Source: Granulicatella adiacens (GTDB lineage: Bacteria; Bacillota; Bacilli; Lactobacillales; Aerococcaceae). From it: a stretch of 18,271 nt of DNA. Of this stretch, positions 7,049 to 14,563 are shown one piece after another. Under the pieces are notes generated by a model, which was not told the origin of the DNA, did no database searches, and saw only the letters and a program-made list of their open reading frames with translations. Each line of letters opens with the position of its first letter. Within the stretch, counting starts at the first letter, position 1. The stretch spans positions 1 through 18,271 of the forward strand of contig JAGZLX010000034.1 in assembly GCA_018364485.1 (NCBI GenBank). The letters run 5' to 3'. The position numbers and the translations under genes were made by a program.

Positions 7049-8317
7049 CTAATCTAATAAACTAAGGCGACGAATGAAATCGGCATTCGACTTCGTTTCT
7101 CTTAATTGCTTCACGAGTTGTTCGCTCGTTTCAAGACCGTCTCCTTTAATGGCATGACGCACTTTCCAAATGGCTTCTAGCGTTTCTTGTGAAAGGAGCA
7201 TGTCTTCTTTACGAGTGCCTGAACGTTTCACATCAATCGCTGGAAATACTCGTCTTTCAGCAAGTTCTCTTGAAAGATGAATTTCTGAATTTCCCGTTCC
7301 TTTGAACTCTTCATAAATCACATCATCCATGCGGCTTCCTGTTTCCACTAACGCTGTGGCAAGAATCGTTAAACTTCCGCCCTCTTCAATATTTCTGGCA
7401 GAACCAAAGAATTTCTTTGGGCGATACAAGGCAGCTGGGTCAATCCCTCCACTCAATGTTCTTCCTGAAGGTGGAATCGTTAAGTTATACGCACGGGCAA
7501 GACGCGTAAGACTATCCATCAAGATAATCACATCACGTCCATCTTCTACAAGACGTAGCGCACGTTCCAGCACTAATTCACTAATCTTAATGTGGTTTTC
7601 TGGAAGCTGGTCAAATGTAGAATACACCACTTCCGCATCCACCGTTCTCTCGATGTCTGTTACCTCTTCAGGTCGTTCATCAATGAGTAAAATAATTAAT
7701 TCCGCTTCTGGATAATTTGTTGTAATTCCATTAGCGATTTCTTTTAACAAGCTTGTCTTCCCTGCTTTTGGCGGAGCTACAATAAGTCCACGTTGCCCAA
7801 AACCAATCGGACAAATTAAATCCAACATCCGAGAAGCGATACGACCACGTGTCGTTTCTAGCACCATTTGCTTTTCAGGATACAATGGTGTAAGTCCCGG
7901 GAAATGGTCACGCTCTTTGGCTTCTTCAGGATCTTTTCCATTCACGAAACCCACTTGCATCAACCCATTGAACTTCTCACCTTGACGTGGCGGACGTGCT
8001 GTCCCACTCACAAGGTCCCCATTTCGAAGGTCGAAACGGCGAATTTGCGAAGAAGAAATATAAATATCTTCCTGACTGCTTGAATAGTTAATCGGTCTTA
8101 GGAATCCAAATCCTTCTGCACGATTAATATCCAAGACACCTTCCACTTGGAAAAAACCAGTAGCTTCCTCTTGAGCACGAAGAATCGCAAGCGCCAATTC
8201 CTTTTTATTCATTTGACCGTAATAAGGAATTTTATAATGTTTGGCAAAGCCGTACATCTCTTTTAAAGTTTTTTCTTGTAAGCTTTGTAGCGTTACAGTT
8301 TCCACTTGTTCTGACAT
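7049..8317 (-). CDS. rho: Transcription termination factor Rho
   Basis: This 422-residue hexameric RNA helicase ends transcription at Rho-dependent sites. The domains are in the normal order. An N-terminal helical Rho-N region covers about 10-50. The cold-shock-like RNA-binding domain covers about 55-125 (GVLDINRAEGFGFLR, DIYISSSQIRRF). The RecA-like ATPase domain then carries Walker A APPKAGKTS at 181-189, IDERPEEVTD at 212-221 with the catalytic Glu region, Walker B IILMDSLTR at 264-272, and the ring-closing/secondary RNA-binding loop GGIDPAALYRPKKFFGSARN at 290-309. There is no long insertion, so it is the compact Firmicutes form. It starts at an ATG with AAGGGGC upstream, 11 bases after the murA stop, and is cotranscribed with murA, as murZ and rho are near each other in Bacillus. 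Confidence 0.97.
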   Translation of the reverse strand: MSEQVETVTLQSLQEKTLKEMYGFAKHYKIPYYGQMNKKELALAILRAQEEATGFFQVEGVLDINRAEGFGFLRPINYSSSQEDIYISSSQIRRFDLRNGDLVSGTARPPRQGEKFNGLMQVGFVNGKDPEEAKERDHFPGLTPLYPEKQMVLETTRGRIASRMLDLICPIGFGQRGLIVAPPKAGKTSLLKEIANGITTNYPEAELIILLIDERPEEVTDIERTVDAEVVYSTFDQLPENHIKISELVLERALRLVEDGRDVIILMDSLTRLARAYNLTIPPSGRTLSGGIDPAALYRPKKFFGSARNIEEGGSLTILATALVETGSRMDDVIYEEFKGTGNSEIHLSRELAERRVFPAIDVKRSGTRKEDMLLSQETLEAIWKVRHAIKGDGLETSEQLVKQLRETKSNADFIRRLSLLD

Positions 8318-8328
8318 AATGCCCCTTC

Positions 8329-9588
8329 TTACTCTTCAATCATCGAAATATCGGCACCTAATGCTTGTAGATTTTCAACGATATTTGAATAACCACGTAG
8401 GATATGTCCGATATTTGAAATCTTCGTTGTTCCTTCAGCCATTAAACCAGCTACCACAAGTCCAGCCCCCGCACGTAAATCGCTAGCTGCTACTTCGGCA
8501 CCGACTAATGGTGTTGGCCCTTCAAATGTAATGATATCTTCAATCACTTTTCCACGAGCACCCATACGATTTAACTCTGGTACGTGACCGACACGTTTTG
8601 GATAAATGGTATCGACAACCATCGCAGTACCTTTCGCTTTACTAAAGAGTGGTGTGATGGTTTGTTGCAAGTCTGTCGCAAACCCTGGATAAGGCATTGT
8701 TTTGATATTGACGGCTTTTAATTCGTCTGTTGGGAATACATAAATATCGTCTTCGCCAACTTCCATCTTCACGCCCATTTCGTTCATCTTCGCAATGAGA
8801 CTTTCTAAGTGTTCGAAGATCACGTTTTTCACGCGAATGCCTTCACCAACCGCTGCTGCAATTGATAAATACGTTCCTGCTTCAATACGGTCCGGAATAA
8901 TCGTATGCGTACATCCATGTAATTGGTCAACCCCTTCCACACGGATTACGCTTGTTCCAGCACCTTTAATATTAGCTCCCATTTTATTTAATAAAGTAAC
9001 TACATCAATAATTTCTGGTTCACGAGCAGCATTTTCGATAATCGTTTTTCCTTTTGCACGAACAGATGCAAGTAATACATTGATTGTCGCACCTACAGAC
9101 ACAACGTCCATATAAATTTTCGTACCAACTAAGCCTTCTTCGTCCGTAGATAAGTAGATAGCACCATCATGGTCTTTCACATCGGCACCAAGCGCTTTAA
9201 ATCCTTTTAAGTGTTGGTCAATTGGACGAGGACCTAAGAAGCATCCTCCTGGAAGTCCAACGACCCCTTCTCCAAATTTAGCAAGAGTTGCTCCCATAAA
9301 GTAATACGAAGCACGCATGCTTTGAATTTTCCCTTTTGGCATCGGGATTGATTTCATCTCTCTTGGGTCGATAGTTAATGTTCCATCAACGAATTCTGTT
9401 TTTACGTTAAAATCATTCAAAATTTCAATTAAGGCATCTACGTCCTGAATCTCAGGGACACCTTCTAATACGACTGGTTCATTCGCGATAATAGCAGCCG
9501 GAATTAAAGCTACTGTACTGTTTTTAGCTCCACTAATGGTTACTTCCCCTTTAAGTGGTTTACCGCCGTTAATGACTAATTTTTTCAT
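8329..9588 (-). CDS. murA: UDP-N-acetylglucosamine 1-carboxyvinyltransferase (MurA, MurZ/MurA2-like copy)
   Basis: This is the first committed enzyme of peptidoglycan precursor synthesis. It adds the enolpyruvyl group of PEP to UDP-GlcNAc in the cytoplasm. The protein has 419 residues, the usual length. It starts MKKLVINGGKPLKGEVTISGA; K22 (AKNS) is the conserved lysine. The catalytic Cys116 is in GLPGGCFLGPRPIDQH (111-126), the position hit by fosfomycin. The ATG at 9588 is preceded by GAAAGGA. A TTG ten codons upstream would span that ribosome binding site and the likely 5' end of the mRNA, so I reject it. Firmicutes often carry two MurA copies; location beside rho fits the MurZ (MurAB) copy, but the second gene is not in view. 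Confidence 0.95.
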   Translation of the reverse strand: MKKLVINGGKPLKGEVTISGAKNSTVALIPAAIIANEPVVLEGVPEIQDVDALIEILNDFNVKTEFVDGTLTIDPREMKSIPMPKGKIQSMRASYYFMGATLAKFGEGVVGLPGGCFLGPRPIDQHLKGFKALGADVKDHDGAIYLSTDEEGLVGTKIYMDVVSVGATINVLLASVRAKGKTIIENAAREPEIIDVVTLLNKMGANIKGAGTSVIRVEGVDQLHGCTHTIIPDRIEAGTYLSIAAAVGEGIRVKNVIFEHLESLIAKMNEMGVKMEVGEDDIYVFPTDELKAVNIKTMPYPGFATDLQQTITPLFSKAKGTAMVVDTIYPKRVGHVPELNRMGARGKVIEDIITFEGPTPLVGAEVAASDLRAGAGLVVAGLMAEGTTKISNIGHILRGYSNIVENLQALGADISMIEE

Positions 9589-9620
9589 ACTCAAATTCCT
9601 TTCACTAAATGTTCTCAATT

Positions 9621-9629
9621 ATTATACCA
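9621..9629 (-). promoter_or_regulatory. Extended -10 of the murA-rho promoter
   Basis: The minus strand reads TGGTATAAT, a perfect TATAAT with TGn in front, 33 bases upstream of the murA ATG. I see no good -35 box at 16-18 bases, which is common for extended -10 promoters. Confidence 0.65.
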
Positions 9630-9670
9630 TGTTCACAGTAGAATCCGCTATCTTTTAATCGTTCGTATCT

Positions 9671-9704
9671 ATTGTTAACTTTTAAAAATTCAATAGTTGA
9701 CAAT
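9671..9704. promoter_or_regulatory. BirA operator (biotin-responsive)
   Basis: ATTGTTAAC (9671-9679) and GTTGACAAT (9696-9704) form an inverted repeat with 8 of 9 positions matching and a 16-base spacer. This fits the bacterial BirA operator pattern TTGTTAAC-N(14-16)-GTTAACAA. The right half contains the whole -35 box of the birA-bioY promoter, so BirA with bound biotinyl-AMP should block it. The murA -10 is about 45 bases away on the other side. Confidence 0.85.
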
Positions 9705-9724
9705 CGTTCCAAATCTGTTACACT
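9697..9724 (+). promoter_or_regulatory. Promoter of birA-bioY
   Basis: A perfect TTGACA (9697-9702) is followed after 16 bases by TACACT (9719-9724) with TG at 9716-9717 as an extended -10. It is overlapped by the BirA operator. The expected leader is under 30 bases. Confidence 0.75.
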
Positions 9725-9757
9725 TAAAAACATGAATACTGATGAAAGGAGGATATT

Positions 9758-10750
9758 ATGAGCACTAAACAGGACGTTTTACGTCTTTTATACAGTACCG
9801 TGGACAAACCTCTTTCAGGACAAGATATCGCAGAACAACTGAACCTTTCTCGTACTGCTGTGTGGAAAGCCATCCAGCAATTAAAAAAAGATGGCTATGA
9901 GATCACCTCAAGTACAAAAGTTGGTTATCAATTATCCAGACAGACGGATTTGTTAACCCTTGAAGGCATTCGCACTCATTTAGGAGAGGCCCTTCAAGAT
10001 TGGGATATTCAAGTTTTTGAAACAACTACTTCAACCAATGATTTGGCTAAAACTTACGGCGCATCAGGCTCGAGAGTCCCTACCTTCTTTATTGCAGAAG
10101 AGCAAACAGCAGGTCGTGGACGACTAGGAAGAACATTCCTCTCTCCACCAAAATCTGGACTTTATATGAGTATCTGTATTTTCCCAGAAGGTGATTTGGA
10201 CAGTATTTCGCTGATCACTTGTGCTACGGCAGTTGCCGCAACGCGGGCGGTGGAATCCTTTATCCATGAAAAAATTGGGATTAAATGGGTGAACGACCTC
10301 TATTTTCACGATAAAAAAATCGCCGGTATCTTAACAGAAGCCGTGACGAATATTGAAGCTCAGAAGGTCGATGCACTGATTGTCGGAATGGGAATTAACT
10401 TGCATATCGATGACGCTATTATTCCAGAGGATTTAAAACCGATTATCGGTTCCCTCTTTTCTCCGCAAGAAATTCCAGACGGTTTCAGCCGCAATGAATT
10501 CGTAGCTCGTTTCCTAAAAGAATGGAATCACTGCTACGAAGATATCAATGCCGGTAAGAGAGACTTCATGGAAGAATACAAAGACCATTCCATCATTGTC
10601 GGCAAGAAAATCAATGTCATTAGCGGTATGAAAACATATCCTGCCACTGCCAAAAGCGTAGACAACAACGGACACCTTATCGTCCAAACAGATGACGGAA
10701 TCATTCATTCATTATCATACGGCGAAGTAAGTATTCGTCCAGAAAACTAA
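9758..10750 (+). CDS. birA: Bifunctional biotin-[acetyl-CoA-carboxylase] ligase and biotin operon repressor
   Basis: This 330-residue group II BirA makes biotinyl-5'-AMP and attaches biotin to the carrier protein of acetyl-CoA carboxylase. When target is scarce it dimerises and represses transcription. The N-terminal winged helix is at about 3-62 (LSGQDIAEQLNLSRTAVWKAI), so the repressor part is intact. The catalytic domain has TSTNDLAK at 91-98, the adenylate loop TAGRGRLGRTF at 117-127, IKWVNDLY at 175-182 and KKIAGILTE at 186-194. The C-terminal SH3-like cap covers about 275-330 (VISGMKTYPATAKSVDNNG). The start has a strong AAAGGAGG five bases upstream. It leads a two-gene operon with bioY and is probably autoregulated through the upstream operator. 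Confidence 0.96.
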   Translation: MSTKQDVLRLLYSTVDKPLSGQDIAEQLNLSRTAVWKAIQQLKKDGYEITSSTKVGYQLSRQTDLLTLEGIRTHLGEALQDWDIQVFETTTSTNDLAKTYGASGSRVPTFFIAEEQTAGRGRLGRTFLSPPKSGLYMSICIFPEGDLDSISLITCATAVAATRAVESFIHEKIGIKWVNDLYFHDKKIAGILTEAVTNIEAQKVDALIVGMGINLHIDDAIIPEDLKPIIGSLFSPQEIPDGFSRNEFVARFLKEWNHCYEDINAGKRDFMEEYKDHSIIVGKKINVISGMKTYPATAKSVDNNGHLIVQTDDGIIHSLSYGEVSIRPEN

Positions 10751-10769
10751 AAGATTAGGAGTTAAACTC

Positions 10770-11297
10770 ATGAAAAAATTATCGATTAAAACCATTGTGC
10801 TCGCAGCACTTTTAGGAGCACTCTGCTATGTATCTAGCTACTTAAAAATTCCGATTGGTCCAGTACCATTCTCAGCACAAACAGCCACAGTGATTTTGGC
10901 ATCATTACTCTTGCCACCAGTTGGCGCTTTTGCTGCTCAATTTGTTCACTTTCTCTTACTCTTTCTATTAGGCGGTGGTACAGCACTCTTTGTTTCACCA
11001 TCATTTGGATTTGTCATCGGATTTATGTTAGCAGCACCGGTGATTTCATTCATCGGGAACCGCATCAACAATATCTTCGGTTGGGTGATTGCTGCTCTTG
11101 TGGGTGAAGTCATCTTCTACCTCATCGGAATTCCATATATGACTTTCGTACTCTTAAGCATTAAGATGCAAGAACTAAGCCTTCAACAAATTCTTGGTTT
11201 CGGTTTATATCCATTCATTCTTCCTGACTTAGGAAAATTAGTCGTTGCGGTATTCCTTGCAGATCGTATTAAAGCTATTACGAAAAAACACTTTTAA
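10770..11297 (+). CDS. bioY: BioY, substrate-binding S-component of an ECF-type biotin transporter
   Basis: This 175-residue membrane protein has about six hydrophobic helices. The family marks are GALCYVSSYLKIPIGPVPFS at 16-35, VILASLLLPPVGAFAAQ at 41-57 and LLGGGTALFVSPSFGFVIGF at 66-85. BioY binds biotin with high affinity. In Lactobacillales it usually works with the shared EcfA/EcfA'/EcfT module coded elsewhere, and no such genes are here. The gene follows birA by 19 bases with AGGAG upstream of the ATG, and a strong terminator follows. Joint control with birA by the BirA operator fits a cell that takes up biotin rather than making it (inference; no biotin synthesis genes are in view). 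Confidence 0.95.
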   Translation: MKKLSIKTIVLAALLGALCYVSSYLKIPIGPVPFSAQTATVILASLLLPPVGAFAAQFVHFLLLFLLGGGTALFVSPSFGFVIGFMLAAPVISFIGNRINNIFGWVIAALVGEVIFYLIGIPYMTFVLLSIKMQELSLQQILGFGLYPFILPDLGKLVVAVFLADRIKAITKKHF

Positions 11298-11305
11298 AAA
11301 GCAAC

Positions 11306-11340
11306 AAAAATAAGCTAGGCATAACGCCTAGCTTATTTTT
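11306..11340. terminator. Bidirectional terminator between bioY and the PTS IID gene
   Basis: A perfect 15-bp stem (11306-11320 with 11326-11340) has core TAAGCTAGGC, a 5-base loop and A/T tracts on both sides. It can end bioY on the plus strand and the PTS IID gene on the minus strand. The two stops are 9 and 13 bases from it. Confidence 0.93.
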
Positions 11341-11352
11341 ATTGTTCAGGGA

Positions 11353-12198
11353 CTAACCCCAGAATTTAACTCCTAGTAAGTTTCCTAAGAATGCAAAACC
11401 GATTCCGACAACTAATAGAAGAACGATACAACGTAATGGCGTCCATTTTTTACGCGCTAATAAGTAGTAAAGTCCTAAAGTAATTCCTAATGGAATTAAT
11501 TTTGGTAATACACCATCTAAGATTGCTTGGATAACAATTGGTTTTTCACCATTTGCGATTTGAATTCCTAATTTAGTGCCACCGTAAAGGCTAGTTAAAG
11601 CCCCAACAACGAATACCCCTAGGATTGAAGCAGCACGAGTGAATTCTTTGGCATTTGCAGTAAAGATACCGATTGCATCTGTTCCTAAGTTGTAAGACCA
11701 GTGCATTAACCAGTAACGAATTGCAAATTGGAAGATATTAAATACCGCTAAGAATAGTAATGGTCCAGCGATGCTTCCTTTTAACGCAAAGTCTGAAGAA
11801 ATACCGGCTACGATTGGAACTAATGTAAACCAGAATAAAGCGTCACCGATACCACCCAATGGTCCCATTGCAGCAACACGTACCGCACGGATTGTTGGAA
11901 TATCTGCTTTGTTTTGTTCAAGAGATAATACAATCCCCATTACGAATGTTACTAAGAATGGGTGAGTATTGAAGAACTCTAAGTTATGAGACATTGATGC
12001 AGCTAAGTCATCTTTGTCTGTATGGATTTTTTCCAACCCTGGTAAAATACCGTATAACCAGCCACCTGCTTGCATACGTTCATAGTTGAAAGAAGATTGT
12101 AAGAAAATTGAACGCCATGCCATTTTGTTTAACGTTGCTTTATCTAAGCGTGGAGCAGGCGTTTGGTTTTTATAAGAATCTGGAATATTATATGCCAT
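11353..12198 (-). CDS. PTS mannose/sorbose-class transporter subunit IID
   Basis: This 281-residue membrane subunit belongs to the EII(Man) class, which forms the sugar channel together with IIC. Family marks are WRSIFLQSSFNYERMQAGGW at 28-47, HNLEFFNTHPFLV in the 80s-90s, AAMGPLGGIGDALFW near 120-134 and a hydrophobic C-terminal half. The start is the ATG at 12198, six bases after GGAGGTG; an in-frame ATG at 12213 would contain that site. It overlaps the IIC stop by 11 bases, so translation is coupled. Substrate is not certain. The sequence feel is closer to the GalNAc/galactosamine (Aga/Gad) branch than to glucose/mannose ManZ. It is the last gene of the IIB-IIC-IID unit. Confidence 0.93.
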   Translation of the reverse strand: MAYNIPDSYKNQTPAPRLDKATLNKMAWRSIFLQSSFNYERMQAGGWLYGILPGLEKIHTDKDDLAASMSHNLEFFNTHPFLVTFVMGIVLSLEQNKADIPTIRAVRVAAMGPLGGIGDALFWFTLVPIVAGISSDFALKGSIAGPLLFLAVFNIFQFAIRYWLMHWSYNLGTDAIGIFTANAKEFTRAASILGVFVVGALTSLYGGTKLGIQIANGEKPIVIQAILDGVLPKLIPLGITLGLYYLLARKKWTPLRCIVLLLVVGIGFAFLGNLLGVKFWG

Positions 12199-13000
12199 CT
12201 TCTTCACCTCCATCGTTCACAATGCTAGCACCCGCTGTTTTGAATTTTGTTTGGATTTGGAAATCCCAGTATGCAATTGCAAAACCAATGAACGCTAATA
12301 ATACTAATGCAGATCCAGCTAAGCTTTCACTTGCAGAAACAATGTTTGCTAAAGCAAAGCCTAAGAAGTAGAAGCCCCATAGTTCTTTAGAAACCATTAC
12401 TTTTAGTAAGATTGCGAACCCTACGAAGCGCATCATACCACCGGCAGCACCTAATCCTGACATGAACCATTCAGGAATAGATTTTGTTAAAGTATCCCCG
12501 ATAGCTTGTCCACCGATGAAGAATAATACAACTACAAGACCAAAGATAGCTCCTAAAGCAGCCATTGCTAAGTAGTTCAAACGAGCAATTCCTTTTGGAT
12601 TTGCATCTTGTGCATACTTATCAGCCACAGCCATCATTGGTGACATTAAAGCAAAGATTAAAGTAACGCCATATTGACCTAAAAGCGCAAATGGAACAGC
12701 AGCACCTACTGCAGCAGCTGGTTCTAATTTAAGACTGATAGCCAATACTGTCGCCATAATTCCGCCGATTACGGCATTAGGTGGTTGTGCCCCACCGACT
12801 GGCATGTTACCGATTGTCATTAATTGGTAAGTACCCCCAACAACTAACCCTGTTTGTACGTCGCCCAAAATAGCTCCGACCACTGGACCCATTACGATAG
12901 GTTGGTATAGTGATTCTAAAAAGCTGAATTGGTCAATCGCAGCAACAAAAGTTACAAGGAATACTAATAAGATTTGAATAAAACTTGCTTGCATATTCAT
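12188..13000 (-). CDS. PTS mannose/sorbose-class transporter subunit IIC
   Basis: This 270-residue protein of the EII(Man) IIC family is an integral membrane subunit with several helices that carries the sugar across the membrane together with IID. The signature is YQPIVMGPVVGAILGDVQTG at 32-51, followed by GGTYQLMTIGNMPVGGAQPP at 55-74. A glycine- and alanine-rich helical bundle follows. The ATG at 13000 is only three bases after AAAGGGG, and the in-frame ATG two codons later is nine bases away, so either may be used. The C-terminus GGEEDGI is encoded by the ribosome binding site of IID. The gene is 21 bases after IIB. GalNAc/galactosamine or related amino sugar or galactose specificity is a guess from similarity to Aga/Gad subunits. 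Confidence 0.93.
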   Translation of the reverse strand: MNMQASFIQILLVFLVTFVAAIDQFSFLESLYQPIVMGPVVGAILGDVQTGLVVGGTYQLMTIGNMPVGGAQPPNAVIGGIMATVLAISLKLEPAAAVGAAVPFALLGQYGVTLIFALMSPMMAVADKYAQDANPKGIARLNYLAMAALGAIFGLVVVLFFIGGQAIGDTLTKSIPEWFMSGLGAAGGMMRFVGFAILLKVMVSKELWGFYFLGFALANIVSASESLAGSALVLLAFIGFAIAYWDFQIQTKFKTAGASIVNDGGEEDGI

Positions 13001-13021
13001 TGACCCCTTTTATAAATAAAA

Positions 13022-13498
13022 TTATTGGAATAATTTCGAAACATCTTCTTTTCCTTCAGTTGGTACTTTCTGAATTTCAAGTTCGACACCTAACTCCTGC
13101 AGTCTTCTGAATGCAGCAACATCTGCATCATCAACCGCAACAACACCTGCAACTTGGCGTTTTCCTTCCGCCATGTGCATGTTCCCAATGTTAACCTTCT
13201 TGATTGGCACTCCTCCCTCTACTAATTTCACTACGTCTTGAGGATTTTCACAGATAATGAAAATCAACTGACGATCTGCTGCTTTACCAATGACATTAAT
13301 CGTTTTTTCAATAGTGAAATAACGAGTTTGTGCACCAGCTGGAGCAGCCATATCCATTAACCCTTTACGCATCGGATCCGCAGCTACTTTATCGTTTGCA
13401 ACAAGCAGTAGGTTGGCCCCTAAGTAAGATGACCATTGAGTTGCAACTTGACCGTGAATCATACGATTGTCAATTCGTGTTAATAAAATATTTGGCAT
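13022..13498 (-). CDS. PTS mannose/sorbose-class transporter subunit IIB
   Basis: This 158-residue cytoplasmic subunit takes phosphate from IIA and passes it to the sugar. The active site is LLTRIDNRMIHGQVATQW at 5-22, with the phosphorylated His15. Other family features are the NDKVAADPMRKGLM segment and GGVPIKKVNIGNMHM. The ATG at 13498 sits eight bases after AAAGGAG; an ATG six codons further up lies before that site and is rejected. It is the first gene of the IIB-IIC-IID operon. The IIA needed for phosphorelay is coded in the next unit upstream, with a terminator between them. Sequence type resembles AgaB/AgaV and GadV, but I would not fix the sugar. Confidence 0.94.
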   Translation of the reverse strand: MPNILLTRIDNRMIHGQVATQWSSYLGANLLLVANDKVAADPMRKGLMDMAAPAGAQTRYFTIEKTINVIGKAADRQLIFIICENPQDVVKLVEGGVPIKKVNIGNMHMAEGKRQVAGVVAVDDADVAAFRRLQELGVELEIQKVPTEGKEDVSKLFQ

Positions 13499-13530
13499 TA
13501 CTAGCTCTCCTTTCATAAAAAGCTAAATTC

Positions 13531-13559
13531 ATTATACATAATTCTTCGATTTTTTGGAA
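13531..13559 (-). promoter_or_regulatory. Promoter of the PTS IIB-IIC-IID operon
   Basis: On the minus strand TTCCAA (13554-13559) and a perfect TATAAT (13531-13536) are 17 bases apart, 33 bases upstream of the IIB start. The -35 overlaps a cre site. Confidence 0.65.
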
Positions 13560-13568
13560 GCGTTTTAA
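13555..13568 (+). promoter_or_regulatory. cre site (CcpA operator) at the IIB promoter
   Basis: TGGAAGCGTTTTAA matches the cre consensus TGNAARCGNWWNCA at 13 of 14 positions; only the C near the end is replaced. It covers the -35 box of the IIB promoter, so CcpA binding should repress, as in carbon catabolite repression. Confidence 0.6.
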
Positions 13569-13753
13569 TAAAACTTTTTTAATAAATTCTTCACTTTTGT
13601 GTTTTTATAACATTTTTGTATTGTTAATTTGTAAAACATTATATATAAAAGCATTTCTAACCATTTTAATGTCAGACAACTCGTACTAATCTCTACAAAT
13701 ATGTTTAAAATTCTTCACAATTAACAAAGCCCCACCCCTCTAAATTTTTCCAT
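13569..13753. other. AT-rich intergenic stretch with no gene seen
   Basis: This stretch lies between the IIB promoter and the terminator of the IIA-yajC unit. I see no ORF with a ribosome binding site and no stable hairpin. A TATAAT on the minus strand at 13638-13643 has no matching -35. It could hold an activator or repressor site for the PTS operon, but I cannot identify one. Confidence 0.5.
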
Positions 13754-13781
13754 AAAAAAAGAAGCTTAGAATCTAAGCTTC
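13754..13781 (-). terminator. Rho-independent terminator of the IIA-yajC-membrane protein unit
   Basis: GAAGCTTAG (13761-13769) pairs with CTAAGCTTC (13773-13781) across a 3-base loop. Seven T residues follow on the minus strand. It starts 9 bases past the stop of the membrane protein gene. Confidence 0.9.
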
Positions 13782-13790
13782 CATTTCACT

Positions 13791-14276
13791 TTATTTTGAT
13801 TTTCCGATAATAGAACTAGTTCCACTGATGGTCACGATGACACCAAACGCAATGATAATCATTCGATTGACCATCTCTCCTGAGACAAAGAAACTTCCAG
13901 CGATAATCAGAACTCCTGCTAAACTAACAAATAATGTTTTAGCCAGTGATCCTTGCTGTTCATTTTCTTGTGCGCGATGTAAGTCTCCTTCTTGAACTCC
14001 CTTTTGCACCACATACTTTGGCAAAATACTTTTCAGATACGCCACTGTCGCAAGCGCGTAGAATAACGCTCCTACAAATACGCATAGCAACACATCTCCT
14101 GGAAAGAAACTATAAAAAATAGCTCCCAAAGCAAATGCAATAACAAAGCGATGTCTAAAGGCATTAAAAGTCACTAAGTCATCTGTCGGAATATGATAAA
14201 CCGTCTTTAAGAATGGCAGATAGAAATAATCCTTACCGTCAGCTCCTGTATAAAACTCTCCAAAAATCGATTGCAT
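13791..14276 (-). CDS. Unrecognised four-helix membrane protein in the PTS IIA-yajC unit
   Basis: I do not recognise this 161-residue protein. It begins with about 43 polar and aromatic residues (MQSIFGEFYTGADGKDYFYL, then PFLKTVYHIPTDDLVTFNAF) with no signal peptide. Two hydrophobic helices follow at about 44-58 and 61-82. A charged loop with QKGVQEGDLHRAQENEQQ lies at about 91-108. Two more helices are at about 112-131 and 137-157, and the end is short and basic. It lies 11 bases after yajC with only a weak GGTGA ribosome binding site, so it may depend on translation of yajC. A terminator follows. The shared unit with PTS IIA and YajC suggests a role linked to the sugar transporter or to membrane protein handling, but this is inference. 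Confidence 0.75.
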   Translation of the reverse strand: MQSIFGEFYTGADGKDYFYLPFLKTVYHIPTDDLVTFNAFRHRFVIAFALGAIFYSFFPGDVLLCVFVGALFYALATVAYLKSILPKYVVQKGVQEGDLHRAQENEQQGSLAKTLFVSLAGVLIIAGSFFVSGEMVNRMIIIAFGVIVTISGTSSIIGKSK

Positions 14277-14287
14277 ACAGTCACCGC

Positions 14288-14563
14288 TTATAAGACTTCA
14301 GAAATTGCAAAACGAGATACCGTAATCACGACGCCTTTTGCAATCTCAACATCCACTTTTTCTTCATCAACTTTCTTTACAGTACCATATAATCCATTCG
14401 CGCAGATAACACGTTTCCCAACTTGCAGGGCTTCATGTAATTTTTCAAAATACTGTTGTTGACGTTTCATATTTTTTCTTGAGAAGAAATAATAAATCCC
14501 TAAAATTACAACGACGAATACGATGAACGTAAGGGAACTCACTAAAATAATATTGGCAGTCAT
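14288..14563 (-). CDS. yajC: YajC family protein (Sec translocase auxiliary subunit)
   Basis: This 91-residue protein has the normal YajC plan. One N-terminal membrane helix is at about 4-28 (IILVSSLTFIVFVVVILGIY). Then come a basic FFSRKNMKRQQQY stretch and a small soluble domain with VGKRVICANGLYGTVKKVDEEKVDVEIAKG, split around residues 48-77. YajC associates with SecDF-YidC in bacteria, though many Gram-positives use it little. Here it is coded inside a PTS operon, sharing one base with the IIA stop (TAATG). A yajC beside mannose-class PTS genes is known from streptococcal glycosaminoglycan and GalNAc loci, so this may be a PTS-linked copy rather than the housekeeping one. Confidence 0.9.
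   Translation of the reverse strand: MTANIILVSSLTFIVFVVVILGIYYFFSRKNMKRQQQYFEKLHEALQVGKRVICANGLYGTVKKVDEEKVDVEIAKGVVITVSRFAISEVL

Noticed and set aside
13638..13666. Second promoter upstream of the IIB operon (TATAAT on the minus strand)
   Set aside because: No -35 box at 16-18 bases; AT-rich sequence gives such -10 matches easily.
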